This document shows, in pieces, positions 33,701 to 46,100 of a stretch of 64,000 nucleotides of DNA (position 1 is the stretch's first letter; every line of letters begins with the position of its first letter). Below the pieces are notes generated by a model. It did not search any database and was not told the origin of the DNA. It saw only the letters and a program-made list of their open reading frames with translations. The translations under genes were made by a program, and so were the position numbers. Source of the DNA: Thamnocephalis sphaerospora (Eukaryota > Zoopagomycota > Zoopagomycetes > Zoopagales > Sigmoideomycetaceae); NCBI GenBank assembly GCA_003614735.1, contig KZ992427.1, positions 27,982 through 91,981 of the forward strand, in the 5' to 3' direction.

Positions 33701-35361
33701 GCGAGGTAGGCAGCACATGACGATCTTTTTTGCGACAAGTGCTGATACACTGGTTTGGCTAGGCCTCGGCAGGATTCTGGAAACATCTTGTAGGATATCT
33801 TAACGAAACATGGCACCAGTTGGCTGCCGCCAATGAGAGTATGCATGATATGCTGTCGGCACAGCTGCCTCTTGCTGCCGCTGAAGTAATTCCCGAGGAT
33901 TTCGAGCTCCAGGGACTTCCGTGGATGGACAATGTTCTTTCTTCGGCTACGCTAGCCGCACACGACATTACGCGCAATCGAGATGCGGAGGACGCGGTGG
34001 AACTTATCGATGCTGACTACGGACACTGGGCTGAACCGTTTGGCGATTACAATGGCGGGGATGGCAACAGCGAGCCAAGCAGCGGTGCTTTGGACGACGA
34101 GAATGGCATTAGCGCCGATGCGCTCTTGCTGCGCCGTAAGAAGCGCCTTGTGCAGCTCGGCTACCTGCTGGCACAGGTAACGTTGCTGGATATATCAGGC
34201 CAATGTGCGACAACTCCATGGCTAACATAATCTGATTGCAGAATGTCGATGGGCTTGACGCTGACATTGATTGCTACGAATTCCATGTTGCTGCACCGCT
34301 ACCTCTGCCAGACGAGACAGAAGACCTGGTAAAAGTGCACCACGAGGCCGCTAGTCTAATGGCGCCGGCACAACCGGCTGGTGGAGACCTGCAAACGAAC
34401 GTATCGCCGTCGGGAGAAGTAGCCAATGACGAAAACGGGGAGGAGGAGGATACGGAAAGCAGTGAGACAGAAGATGAACAGATTAGCGAGCTCAAGGTGT
34501 GTAATGGGCCGTCTTGCGCGTATGATCCAACGTTCGCTAAGCCACAGGACACTAGGCGCGCAAACAAGAGCTTGAAACACTTTTGCAGGCCAGTCGACGC
34601 GAACGTGATGGCATCCACGGGTCGCGCGCTGGCGACGGCGTACGCCGTGCGAATGCTGCCACCAAAGCTGGCACAGTGTCGAGTAACAGCGTGGCACAGG
34701 TGAAGACGCTGTTGATTGACACCAACATGTTTATTCGTGATCTGCCCATGGTGCAGCGCGTGGTCGATTCTGCGCGCTGGTCCATCGTATTGCCGCTGGC
34801 GGGTAAGCTACCGTGGTAGCTGTTCATGATGACGCACCGCTAACCCGCTACTTTGGTATATGTGTGTTTTCTGTAGTGGTTAGAGAGCTGGATGGCCTGC
34901 AGCGCAGCCCTCCGCCCCTTGGCACAGCAGCCCACGATGCTATCGCCTACTTGGAGGCATTGTTTGCCCCCGACAAACGCCCCAGTCACGTTCGCGTGCA
35001 GACGGCACGCGGCAACTATCTGCCGGACATTCAGTATCGCAGCGAGTCCTTTGACGATCTAGACGATAATGTGTGGGACAATGTCGAGGATGCCACTGCT
35101 GTGACTTGGCAGGCTAGAACCGCGGCTGACGATGCTTCTAGCCCTATGCCGCCTGTGGATGGCGGTGACTATGCGGAGAAACGGGTGGACCGACGGTTGC
35201 GCAAGACACTCGACGATGTTATCCTTAGCGTCTGTGAGCGCCACACGGCTAGCGGCTGCTGCCTTATCACCAGTGACGCAAACCTGCGCATCAAGGCGCA
35301 CGCGCATGGTGTGCCCGTCATGAGCGGTCGGGATGTGAAGCACATGCTACGCGCCACTTGA
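30769..35361 (+). CDS. SMG6: SMG6/EST1-type NMD endonuclease with PIN domain
   Basis: Eleven exons: 30769-31052, 31145-31380, 31448-32204, 32290-32792, 32871-32943, 33006-33182, 33261-33705, 33763-34176, 34242-34496, 34589-34802, 34877-35361; 1,280 residues. SMG6 cleaves nonsense mRNAs near the stop codon; the EST1 branch also touches telomerase. N-terminal 350 residues are Arg/Gly-rich and basic, with two copies of a motif LYEPDAGTM / LYDPDADRM. The 14-3-3-like/TPR part follows (SLLSCYKRLAETG, KKARAWYRLAVRLMPENG, GKAFNQLAILSSGHELEAFY, FNSAQESLLSL). The C-terminal PIN domain has LLIDTNMFIRD, VVRELDGLQ, TLDDVILSVC and LITSDANLRIKA, keeping the acidic residues expected of an active nuclease. 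Intron 3 is GC-AG (AAAG|GCAAGT). Confidence 0.94.
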
Positions 35362-36053
35362 GCTAGCGAGATGTGCATGCCTGCTCCCTTTCCCGGACCC
35401 CGCACACCGCCTGCCGTGTGCTGTCAGCGTAGCACAGCTACGGTCGAGGAGGACGCGCATTCCTGCGCAGACTCCGCGGACGGTATTCTTCACGCGTGTA
35501 TCCGCTGGCTGCAGATGACCGGCCTCATGCACTCTTGATGGCACAGTTTGGTTCATGCGGGCACATACGTGGTGGCAATGCTCGCCATGCCGATGGCACC
35601 GCCCGATCGCGTCGTTTGTCCGGCGGCCATTGCCACAACCTAGTATACTTGCTGGGCGGTTTGCACGCAACGTAGCGCAGCAAGCCGTCGCACCAGGAGG
35701 GCCGATCAAGAACGCACGCCGTCTTTGTCGGCGCTGCTCGATGCATCTCGACCGCCACGCTATCTCTGCCCTGATACCCAACCTGTGCGCTTGATGGAGC
35801 GTACACCATGCGTTCCTTCTGTCGGCACCCCATCTCGCCTTGGCCATTATCTCTTTTGGTGTCGAATAAACTCTTCCTTTATCCGTGTGCAAGGCATGCT
35901 GCCGGGTGGTGGATGGTGTTTTGGTGGTCTCGTCGGCGTCTCGTATCGCGTCACGCTTTCCGCTTGTTCGTCGTCGTTCTCATCTATTTGTCGAGACATT
36001 GAACATCGTATACATTCTCCAACTGCGCCAGTATAGCACACCAGCTCGCCAGA
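35362..36053. other. Intergenic region SMG6 / DCP1
   Basis: About 690 bp with no supported gene. An AATAAA at 35865-35870 could serve SMG6 but is 500 nt past its stop. Confidence 0.4.
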
Positions 36054-38406
36054 ATGACTCGTCTCGTATCTACGGGACAGCAGCAGGCGACAGGCAAGTC
36101 TGGTCGACAGCAGCAGCAGCAGCAGCAACAGCAACAGCGAGCGCTACGACTTCAAGCTCAAGCGGCCGGCCCTGCGCAGCAGCAGCGAGAGAGCACAGCC
36201 AGCGTACGTGACGCGGTCAATCTTGCCGTGCTACGGCGGCATATTCCTCATGTAGTCCGGATTCTGGATTCGGCCAGCCACTCGGTGCTCTACGAGTTTG
36301 AACCGGCTACGCGCGAATGGGTAAGTGCGCCGCGATGACTCTCCCTTGGCGCTGCCTGTTCACGTTTTTTTCGCCGCGCGTGTCCTTGGTATGCAGACCA
36401 AGAAGGGGGTGGAAGGAGCCATGTTCCTGTTTGAACGGTGTGCTGCCAAAGCGTTGTCGCGAGACGGTGGTGCTGGCGTGGGTGCACAGCCGGCTAACGC
36501 GCTTTCGTCGGTGGGACAGCTCGGTGGGGCCGCGGTTTGGCTTCTTCATTCTGAACCGACTTGGGCTGGACAATACGCTTTCGTTCTTGGATCCCAATTT
36601 TATGTTACATCAAACGGATGAATATATCATGTATCGTGCAGGTAGGGTGCCAGTAATCCTAGAGTTCACGAGTGCCTGCTACTATCTGGATGCTGACTGC
36701 ATCGTCTGTCGGCAATGAGCAACAGATACGACAAAGTCTGGACCAGCACCGGTGTATGGCATTTGGGTATTTGATCCTAAAGATCGCGAGCGCATCTGGG
36801 ATAACCTGAATCGGTCGGTGTCGATGACTCGATATTGAGCAGGCGTCCGCGTTTGTTGACTTGGTCATTAGGTATCGCGCTTTGTCGGCCGAGGATATCG
36901 GCGCCGATGGTCGACATCTGCATCCGCAACACGCGGCAAACCATTCCTCTGCCCAAGTGGAAGGATATAACAATTTGGCTGCATCGTTGACATCACAGGC
37001 ACAACCAGACGCTGCCACCAATGCTAGGGTAGCTGACTTGCTTAGTATATTCCAACAGGCGACAATAGATGGCGGATGGCACTCGACACCCGATGCCGCA
37101 CAGACGCATCCTATGCCCACTGTGCCACCTTCCAATGGCCCTGGCATGTCAACTGGCGGCCTTTATCGGTCTGACGATATTGTTGATGAATTGCTGGCAC
37201 GCTCGCAGTATGCTCGTACGGCTGCACACAATGCATCACCCATGGCTACTGCAATGTCACAGCAAGCAGTATCACCTGTTCAGCCGCATGAACATCTGAT
37301 GGGCGCAGCAAGCCCCCTTGCACCTTTGGCAGGTCATGGAGAGCTGGCGGCAAGTATGCGGCATGATATGCAAGTACTCTTCCTATAGCTAACTGGTGTA
37401 CTTTTGAGTAGACGCAAAGCACGACTACTGGCCGTGCGCCAAATGACGGAGCGGCCTCACTGCTGGCACTACTTACCTCTGGTCGAGATTCTCAAAATGG
37501 ACCAGCAGCACAACAAGCGCCTCCAGTCACGACTGGAATAGCACCATTCTCGGATCAAGCAGGCGGCGCTACACCGATGGCACCACTTATGATGGCGGCG
37601 TCGCCGCCGCCGCAGCAGCAGCAACATACGTCGCCAGCTCAGACTGCACCAGCGCATCTTATGGGGCAATCACCGTCCATGGCCGCATCCGCAACTCCCT
37701 CGCAGACAAATGGACTTCCTGCAGGACCGCGTGAGCGCAATCTTTTGGCTGTGCTGAATGCCGGCTTGCCGTCTTCACATATCACGACGGGGTCTGGTCC
37801 GGCGCACACGCCGACAGCATCCTCTCCGGCAATGCACTACCACCCGTCGCCGCAGCTGCCCCACCAGCCGCACGCACACACGCCCATTGGCACGCCGATG
37901 ATGCTCGGCGGCACACCGGGCCCATCTGTGCCGCCACCCTTTGGAGCAGCGCCGAACCTTGGTACCTCACTGCCTGGCGTACATCAGCCACCCCTAAATG
38001 CAATGCCACTTCCGCCGCTAGCGGGTAACAACACCACCGACGCGGCACTAGTGGCGCTTTTCTCGCGATTCTCGCCAGCACAGCCAACACCGCTGTTTGT
38101 GCAGACTGTGGCACATGCCATGCAGGTAAGTGCTATAGCGCAAAGACGCCCAGCCCACCTTTGATTTGATGCTCATCTACATCTTCCATATTGCGCGTAT
38201 CCCAGAATGACCCCGACTTTGTCAATATGTTCTACTCTCTCTACTTGTACGCACGACCTGCACGACAAAGCTCTCTTGCGCCTCCAGGGCCGTTGCCACT
38301 CCCGCCGCAGCCCTTGCCGCCGCCACCGCCGCCACATCATGTGCAGGAATCAGCATCTGTGTTGGCACAGGAGCCGCCTCAACTACAGGCGCCTTCTATC
38401 TACTAA
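36054..38406 (+). CDS. DCP1: DCP1 decapping-complex activator
   Basis: Seven exons: 36054-36320, 36397-36437, 36520-36641, 36726-36813, 36872-37373, 37412-38125, 38206-38406; 644 residues. Dcp1 activates the Dcp2 decapping enzyme in 5'-3' mRNA decay. After a Gln-rich start (CAG/CAA repeat) comes the EVH1 domain: NLAVLRRHIPHVVRILDSAS, VLYEFEPATREW, KKGVEGAMFLFER, SVGPRFGFFILNRLGLDN, and VYGIWVFDPKDRERIWDNL. The 350-residue linker is Pro/Ala/Gln-rich and carries two short Leu motifs, SLLALL and NLLAVL. Near the C-terminus LFVQTVAHAMQNDPDFVNMF resembles the trimerisation helix. Yeast Dcp1 is 231 residues, so this is the long, metazoan-like form. Exon 2 is only 41 nt. Confidence 0.92.
36105..36140 (+). 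repeat. CAG/CAA repeat coding poly-Gln in DCP1
   Basis: A run of CAGCAGCAG with CAA interruptions encodes about ten Gln after residue 18 of DCP1. Confidence 0.9.
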
Positions 38407-40150
38407 CATGAGTGGATACACGGACACAATAGCCAAGAATATGCTATCTTTAGGAGGGTGTAGGATGATAAATAGCGGTGCCTGATTCGGCCCATGTTCT
38501 TCATCTAGTTGCTTCCAGTGATTGCCTAAATTAATACATGCAACAAGTAAACTTGCAGTAATTGGCAGTGCCACCGCTGCTTTGCTCATCCCTCTGCAAA
38601 AGCAACAAGCCATTTTGAGCTGGCTGCATTGGGGAGAGTGCAGAACACCAGTGGCCATAATCAGGCTGATCACAAATGTTGTCTCATAAATTCATTATCA
38701 GCCATCATTCGCCAAAGCTTCGAATCCTGCCCGTTTCTCAATCAATGCCACGACATGCTTGATCGTGCTGTGGCGAGCAGCCGCGCAAACCTCCAATGTA
38801 TTGCTATTCCTGCCGGCTGCTGCAAGAGCATCACGGTTTAGCTAAAGCGCGCTTGGTACCAAAGCCACTCGCCAAACAGCTTTTTTGCTCGAGCCGCAAC
38901 TCCAATTCCTCAAACACGTTCCAGAACGCGATGCATCCTCAAGCCACGCGTCTGTCGCCCAGTACACGCCATCCGCCTGCATGGACACTGTTACTGCCTA
39001 CGCAATTGTCTTGTACCTAGCTGCACTCGACTGTGACGTACGCTGCTGCGTCCACACTGGTTTCAAACCATGTATGGTTCCGTCGCACGTATCCACGCCA
39101 GCACCGTCCAGATGCCAGTATTGGGCCCCGCTTCTATGCATTATATCCTAGTTGGGATCGGCCTATGCCTGCGGGGAACGCTAGCCTGCACACAATGGGC
39201 CGATGCTGATAGGTGTTGCAATGGCATTTTCTGGGCCTCCTTGCTGCAGGTGGACATGACCAGCATGGCCTTGACTGCAGTATACAGCTGCACACCTGGT
39301 AGGACACTGCTACAGCAGCGACTATTCTCGACACCAGCATAACCGTCGGCGGGCTGAGCAGGAAAGGCGTAACGCATCAGCACGAGCTGTAGCCTGGGAT
39401 TCGCACTACACACTCGCAGCTCACGTGCCACATACTAGTGTACTGGCATTGGCAATGAATGTCGCTCTACTACTCCTGCTGCTGCTGCGCTGCTCCTGCT
39501 GCTGCTGCTGCTGCTGCTGTATCACCAATACCTGTGCTCTGACCATCTATCCATCTACTGTTTTCGCTGCCTATCGTTGGTGCCTACAGTAGGCAGCAAC
39601 GTATTGGTACAAGTACTGGTCGGTGACCACTGGCACTTGCGACGCGACTGTGGCCTCTTTTATCTTCTGAACCACACTTGTGTGCCTTGCTCCTTCTCCT
39701 CCCTCTTGACCTGCCCATATCCCCACCTGCACCTGTTTACACGCTTCCCCTTGGTCCTGCCACTACCTGCGGTCTATCATTATCGCCGTGGTCATAGCGG
39801 CCGCGTGGCTCAATCCGCAGGGCAACACGCGGCGCACTCTGTACACACGCTCCCATACATCCACCACCCCTCTTCCTGCTGTACACTCGCCGCTGCCGTC
39901 GTTGCAGCCACACCACGAATCTGTCTGCGGTATTCTGTCGAGCGCTAAGCCGCCACAGGATTTGTATGCAACCGTAACAGCCATTGCTGTTGTTCACGTC
40001 ATTTTCATCTTTGTGTGCAACGCGTGCAAGCACACGCACCTTCTACCAGCAGTACACGTCTCGCCGCCACGTTGGGCCTGAAGGACGCCTCATCGTGCTA
40101 CAGCGAGTACAGGCCGCGTCAGTGCATGTGTAGCAGCACGCGCCGTCGGT
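38407..40150. other. 1.7-kb region between DCP1 and Furry, no clear gene
   Basis: No family signal on either strand. It contains a (CTG)n-rich tract at 39476-39520, and from about 39680 a pyrimidine-rich stretch followed by an open frame of 120 codons (39577-39948) of low-complexity composition. Long 5' leader and promoter of Furry is the simplest reading. Confidence 0.4.
39476..39520. repeat. CTG-rich trinucleotide tract
   Basis: CTGCTGCTG units, interrupted by CGCTGCTC, ending in seven uninterrupted CTG copies. It lies about 630 bp upstream of the Furry start. Confidence 0.9.
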
Positions 40151-43100
40151 ATGAGCACTCCACCGCCGCCTTCGGGCGTCACTTCGCCGCGACGTCTCTC
40201 CTCGCTGCTGGCGTCGGGCATTCTCACATCGCCGACGGCCAGTGAATCGCCCACAGCCAGTGCAGCGACTGGCGTAGCCACGCCCAACAGGCCAACGCAT
40301 CGCACGCGTGCACCACAACAACGGCGCTCTAGTAGCAGCGGCGGTCCAGCACGTCCGCCCATCTCGCACGGCGTGCGTGGAGGTAGCGGTGGAGGCAGCA
40401 GTGGCAGTAATGCTGGTGGACTGCCGCATCCACCATCGGGTCGTGCACCTCGTCCAGCCTACATACAGATACCGCCGCCATCGACAGCATGGGCCGAGCA
40501 TGGTACACCCAGTTCGTCCAGCGGATACCAATTTACCGGAGGCGTAGGTGCCACCTCTACGCCGCCAACTGCGCCGCTTCGTGCACGCGACGCCGAGACC
40601 ATGTCGTTGCCTGTACAGACGCCAACAACGCCGCTTGGGTTTGCATCGTCCGCCGTAGCCCAGCTCCGGAAAAAGTCATCCTACTTTTTTGGTAGCCGCA
40701 CTGGCCGCAAGTCGTCCTGGCTTGCGTCGGGCAGCCAGCCGACACCAGGCGGCACTAGTGCAAGCACCAATGGCCCTAGTGCCATGCCAAATCCTGCGGT
40801 GATTTCCAGCGCAGCTTCGGCGTCAGGCATTTCCATGTGGTCAAGCGGTGGTGCGGGCGGTGCAGCCAGCGGCGCAAACGGACTGCCCTCGGACGCAAGA
40901 TCGGTGCTCTCGGCATCCGCCGTGGCGCGCAGCAACCAGACGCCAGCCAGTATCAAGACCACATCGCTGCTCAGTCCGACCGATACGTCGCCACCTGCAT
41001 CCACCACATCCACGGCACCTGGAGCTGTACCTGGCGGCGGCCACTCTACCAGTATATCTTCCACGTCCACCGGCTCGATCCGCAAAAAGATGTCGATGCC
41101 AGCGCTGCGTCAGCATTCGCGCTCCGGCTCCATGTCATCATCCATCTCGCACCACCATCACCAGCTGTCGGCCTCTGGTATCACATATCAGCCAGCGCCC
41201 AGTGCGGTACCAGGGTCGGCCAGACTTGGCTCGCACCACTTGGGTCTGCATAGCCACCACCTGCATCTACCACACGGCCGACATACACGCACGGATAGCC
41301 AAGGCAGCGGTGGTGGTGTGGGACCTAGCAGTGTAGGCGGAGGCAGTAGCAACGCCAGCGACACATCGTCGGCAGTCTCACTTCGAAATCCGGCCGAGTT
41401 CATGATCCATGCACTGTTTGTCGAGTTTGCGGCGGCAGCCGAGGGTAAGCTGACCTGGGTCATGAAGCAAAGTCTGGTGCGTACATGTCACATGGTGGCA
41501 GATTTAATTGCGTATTAACGACTTGGCGGTATCTGTCACAGGATCAAGAACCAGATATGGCTGGGTACATGCGTCATGGTGCAGATCCCGAGTTTGATAA
41601 ACTGTTGGTGGCCATTGGCGCAATTGCAAGGCAGCGACCCAACGATGTGGTCGATGCTCTGATGCTCTGGCGAAAGAGCAAGCTCAAAATTCCCGATGGC
41701 TCGTGGAACCGGTAAGTTGAACCGAAACGGACCAGCAAAGTTGCATTGGGCCAACCGTTGCCTGTGCGTTTTCCCCTGTAGGCATGAGGGGATTCCACAG
41801 CCACGTAGCCAGGAGATGTACAATTTGCAACGCGAGCGCTGCTCGGTGAGCATGCGTTTGTCAACGACTAGATGTGTGCTGCAGTACTAATGCCGCTTCA
41901 CTTAGCATGTCTGCACCATCGTGCTGTTTCGGGCGCTGATTGAAGTGGTACGCCAGCTGCACGATAGAACGCTGCTGGAGGAGCTGGGAAAGAAGCTGGA
42001 GGAGCTCGTATTTAAGCAAATCGACACCGATCCGTACGTAGAAGGCGCGCTAGCTGCTGGTGCACCGGGGCTAACGTAGGGATACGCCCAGTGATCTGGT
42101 GTCGCGCTCTTACAACCGAAAAGCAATCATGTCACTATTTGCCGAGCTGATCGGATGGCTGTCCAATGTTCGGTATGTATGGACATGCTGTTCTATCTGG
42201 CAAGACACACACCATGCTTACGCGTCACTCATTGCAGATTCATGTCTGTGAGCGACCGGTTCATTGCCGAACTGGAACGACTGCCGCCTGATGCGGATGG
42301 AAAGGAAAATCGCAAGACAGAGATGCTTATTCGCGCCATGCGCTTCCTGCGTGTTAAGGTGAGTCTGCGGTGAAAGGTGTGCAGGATGGCATACTGTGAG
42401 CCATTGCTGATGTTTTGTGCTGCACCATTGAACAGCTGTACCCGGAGAACGCACTGCAAGATACTTCAGACTTTTTGCAAAGTTTGGCCAAATTCTTTTC
42501 AAATACGCATAGCTTCAAGGTCAAGCATGCCTACGCACAGCTGTTTGTAGATCTGCTACTGCCGCTGGCGCCCAATGCTACCGTCGAAGTCAACTATCCA
42601 GGCTGGACGGACGCCATGGAAATGCTGTTTCCCAAAGCACTCAAGATGGCTACAAAGCCGAAACACTGGATGGTACATGTGAAGTGAGATGGCGACTAGC
42701 ACGTACACGCTGACTTATGCGCACATGTGCATCATCCCCGCTGCCAGACTGGATTTCCTCTGCTCACCACGGTGCTGTGTGTCAGCAAGCGCGAGTTTTT
42801 TTTGGAAAAGTGGACCGGATTTCTGGATATCTGCTTCCAAAAGCTAAAGGTAGATGGTCACGCCATTTGATGCACGCGTGAATGGCGGTGCGGGATGCTC
42901 ACACACTATGACTACCTTCTGTGCTTAGGATAAGAATCTACGCGTACCTGCGCTGAATGCAATCTCACGCTTGGTGTGGGTGTACCTACACCGGTGCAAG
43001 GAGAGCCTCAATCTGACCAGCAAGCGTATCGAGTCGATTATTCGAGCACTGTTTCCCGTTGGCAAGCGATCCTTTCTGCCTGCAGACGTGCCAGGTGATG

Positions 43101-46100
43101 CGCTGGTAGTAATTATCCGCATCATTCTCACCCAGGATATCGACTACGGCACAAAGCACCACATTCCGTTCCTGCTGGGCGGCATTGACGGCACCGGCAG
43201 CGTTGCATGGAGCGTGGATGCTATGACGCCCGAACGTGGCGCGGTTGCAATTCGCGCCTACTTGCTGGCACTGATGGACGCTGAGCGCGGTCAAACCAAG
43301 GCCACATTTCCGCCAGGAAATGATCTGCGAGTGCTTGATCCAGCTTTGCTCGAATGCTCGCTAGAGCCGCTTCCTGAGGCGCTGCTCAACAGAAAGTCGA
43401 TCCACGACGCAGATGAGCGGATGGCAGACATCATTGGCCGCATCTGGTTCGCGTTTGACCGCAGCTACGGCCATCAGCTCTTGTTGGATGACCGGTTCCT
43501 CAACAACCGCAACATTTACTCGGTCTCCAGCGCTCTAAACAGCACGACGCGTGACATCACCGGTGAACAAGGGCAAACGGTATACGCACACCTGACTACA
43601 CTTACGGTGGTTTATCCGCAAGAAAAGCAGCCGTACTTTGATCTGCTCCGCTGCTGTGTGGATGCGGTCCCACGCTGCATGCCGGCCGGCCTGGCGACGG
43701 CACGGGTTGTTGAGATGCTTTGCCGCTACACCGCACACGTAGATCCGGATCTGGCACTCGCCGCTTCGCGCGCACTTATCCGTCTGGGCAAGCAGCGCGG
43801 CGGCTTCGTGGTGGTGTCGGGCATGTCCAAGTTTATCGGTCGCATCGGCGATCGTTTTACCGAGCTGCTGGTCGGCTCATTTGCACCTAACGCTCACGCG
43901 GACGACTTTGGCCTACTGCCTTTGTATGTGCAGCTGTTGGAGCTGTGGTCCGATGAGATGCTTCTGGCGCCCTCGCCAGCAGAAGCATCAGCTGGCGACG
44001 GCCTCCTCAGTGTATCCGACGCGACGGCGCCGACTGCAGCCCCTATTACGCCCGACACCACCCAGGCCGGCGTTAAACCGCGCTTCAAATCGTACAAGAT
44101 GATGTATCTCGACTCGCCCGACGTCTGGAATCTGATCGAGGAGACCGAGGCAAATGGTCTCATTCTGTTGTGCAGCCATTCGCCGCTGATCCGCAAGTAC
44201 GCCGTGCGCGTGTTACGATTGGCGGTCGAGGTGGAGCAGCAGTTTGAGGAGCACGCGTTTTTGCGCAAACAGCGTCGCCAAGACCAGCAGCAGGGTCATG
44301 AGAAGCAGCCCTCGGCGGCCAGTGCACTCTCCAAACTGAGCGAACTAGAGCGGCAACCGCATGTTGTAGATTTACTCGATATGACGCTGGCCGACTTTTT
44401 GACCCAGCGTGCGGAAGCGCTTATGACGCAAGACACGGCGCAGTCTGGCGCTAACGACCCCGGACCGACACATGGTCCGCTGGTGGGTGCCGGCGCGCGC
44501 GAAAAACGCGGTCTTGGCAATGACATAGCAGAGATGCGTCTACGCGATTTGGCGGAGAGCGAGCAGCCCGAACATCAGCAGACGTGGCATCAACACTTTA
44601 TCGAACTGGTGAACGCCTGCTTTGAGCGATGCCCCATCACTGTAGCACTCTGTCGCAATACTGCGTGCTCGCGATTGACTCAGATGCAGATGCTGGTTGC
44701 GCTAGCTGCCGATATGCAGCCGTCAGTGCCGCCTACACCTACTAGCGCGTCGCTACAATCGCCGTATGGCCTGTCATCCAGCAGCAGCATGGGTGGCGGC
44801 AATATGAGTGGCGTGGGGGCCGCCAGTACTAGCTCAGGCAAGCCGCGTCCCTCGCTAGTCACCGACCGCTTCATCGATCAGTGGTCGGTGTACCTGCGTT
44901 TTGCATGCGCCACCATGACGGTCACCGTAGACGTGATGCCGCCGCCACCACCTAGTACGCCCAGCACATTGCAGGCACCGCCAGCCACGCCTACAAGCAT
45001 CTACGCGCCGCTTGGCATGAATGGGCCGGTGCTTTCTGGAAAGATGAACAGCCGCCAACGGTCTGCGTCGTCTGCTTCGTCCGTCTCCATGACCAGCATT
45101 CTTTCGCCCACCGGCATGCACAGCAGTGCAACATCGGGCTCCTCAAAGAAGCACCAGTCGCCGGTGGTACTGGTGCAGGAAATCGGCACGGCGCGCGATC
45201 TCTTCCGCGCTGTACTGCCCTACATGATCTGCGAGCACCATATGATCCGTGATGCCGTTGTGGACGCCTTTGGCCACGTCAATCGCAACGTGTTTACCCA
45301 GTTGCTCGACGAGCTGCAGCCGTTTGTGCGTAGTGTGCTGGAAGATCCGTGGCAGGCTGCACGAGGTCGCGATCCAAGCCTGATGGCCAGCACCAATATT
45401 GTCGGCAAGCCACCTGCTCGCTACCAACGACAGCAGTCCTCAAACTCGGCAGCTACACACGCCAAGGGCACCAGTGACAGTTCTGGTGGTGCTGGCAGCG
45501 TTTCCGGCGCCGCATCCGTGGCTGCGACACAGGGGCTGGGCAGTGCACGTAGCACAGCAGCGTCGCCAGCAACGCCCTCGGGCGTCTCGCGCTCATTCAG
45601 CCATTCGGCGTACAATCCGCCACCGTCTGCTGGCCTGGGACGGCGCAATCGCCGGTTTGATCGGCTGCGCACTGATATCACCCACATTTACCAGATGATG
45701 TCGCGCTTCCTACGCTACGACGAGTATCTGCGACATGCAGATGTTGTGCCACGGATGGCACACTGGCTGAAGGAGACGCGCAGCTTTTTGTCAGATCCAG
45801 AGGTGCAAATCGACTGGGAATTTCAAGAGCTGCGTCGCTATTTCGCCGGCCTTGCTGAACATCTGTGCTGGCACCTGCCTCGCCTGACGGAACCGTCGCG
45901 TGCAATGCCATTCGAGTTCCGGCTGTCTTTGTATCGCACGCTGGAAGAGTGGTGTGGCCATGGTCGCCATCGCGAACTGACGCGGAGACGCGAGCACAGC
46001 ATGCTGCGTTCTGTACTCAGTCAGTGCAAGAACGTGATGGAACAAGGCAGCATTACACCGGCGCTGGAGAAGCAGCTCAAATCGACGGAAGTTGCCGCTT

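Noticed and set aside
39577-39948. 123-codon frame before Furry
   Set aside because: Composition follows a pyrimidine-rich leader and there is no domain or codon signal; kept only as a note in the intergenic entry.
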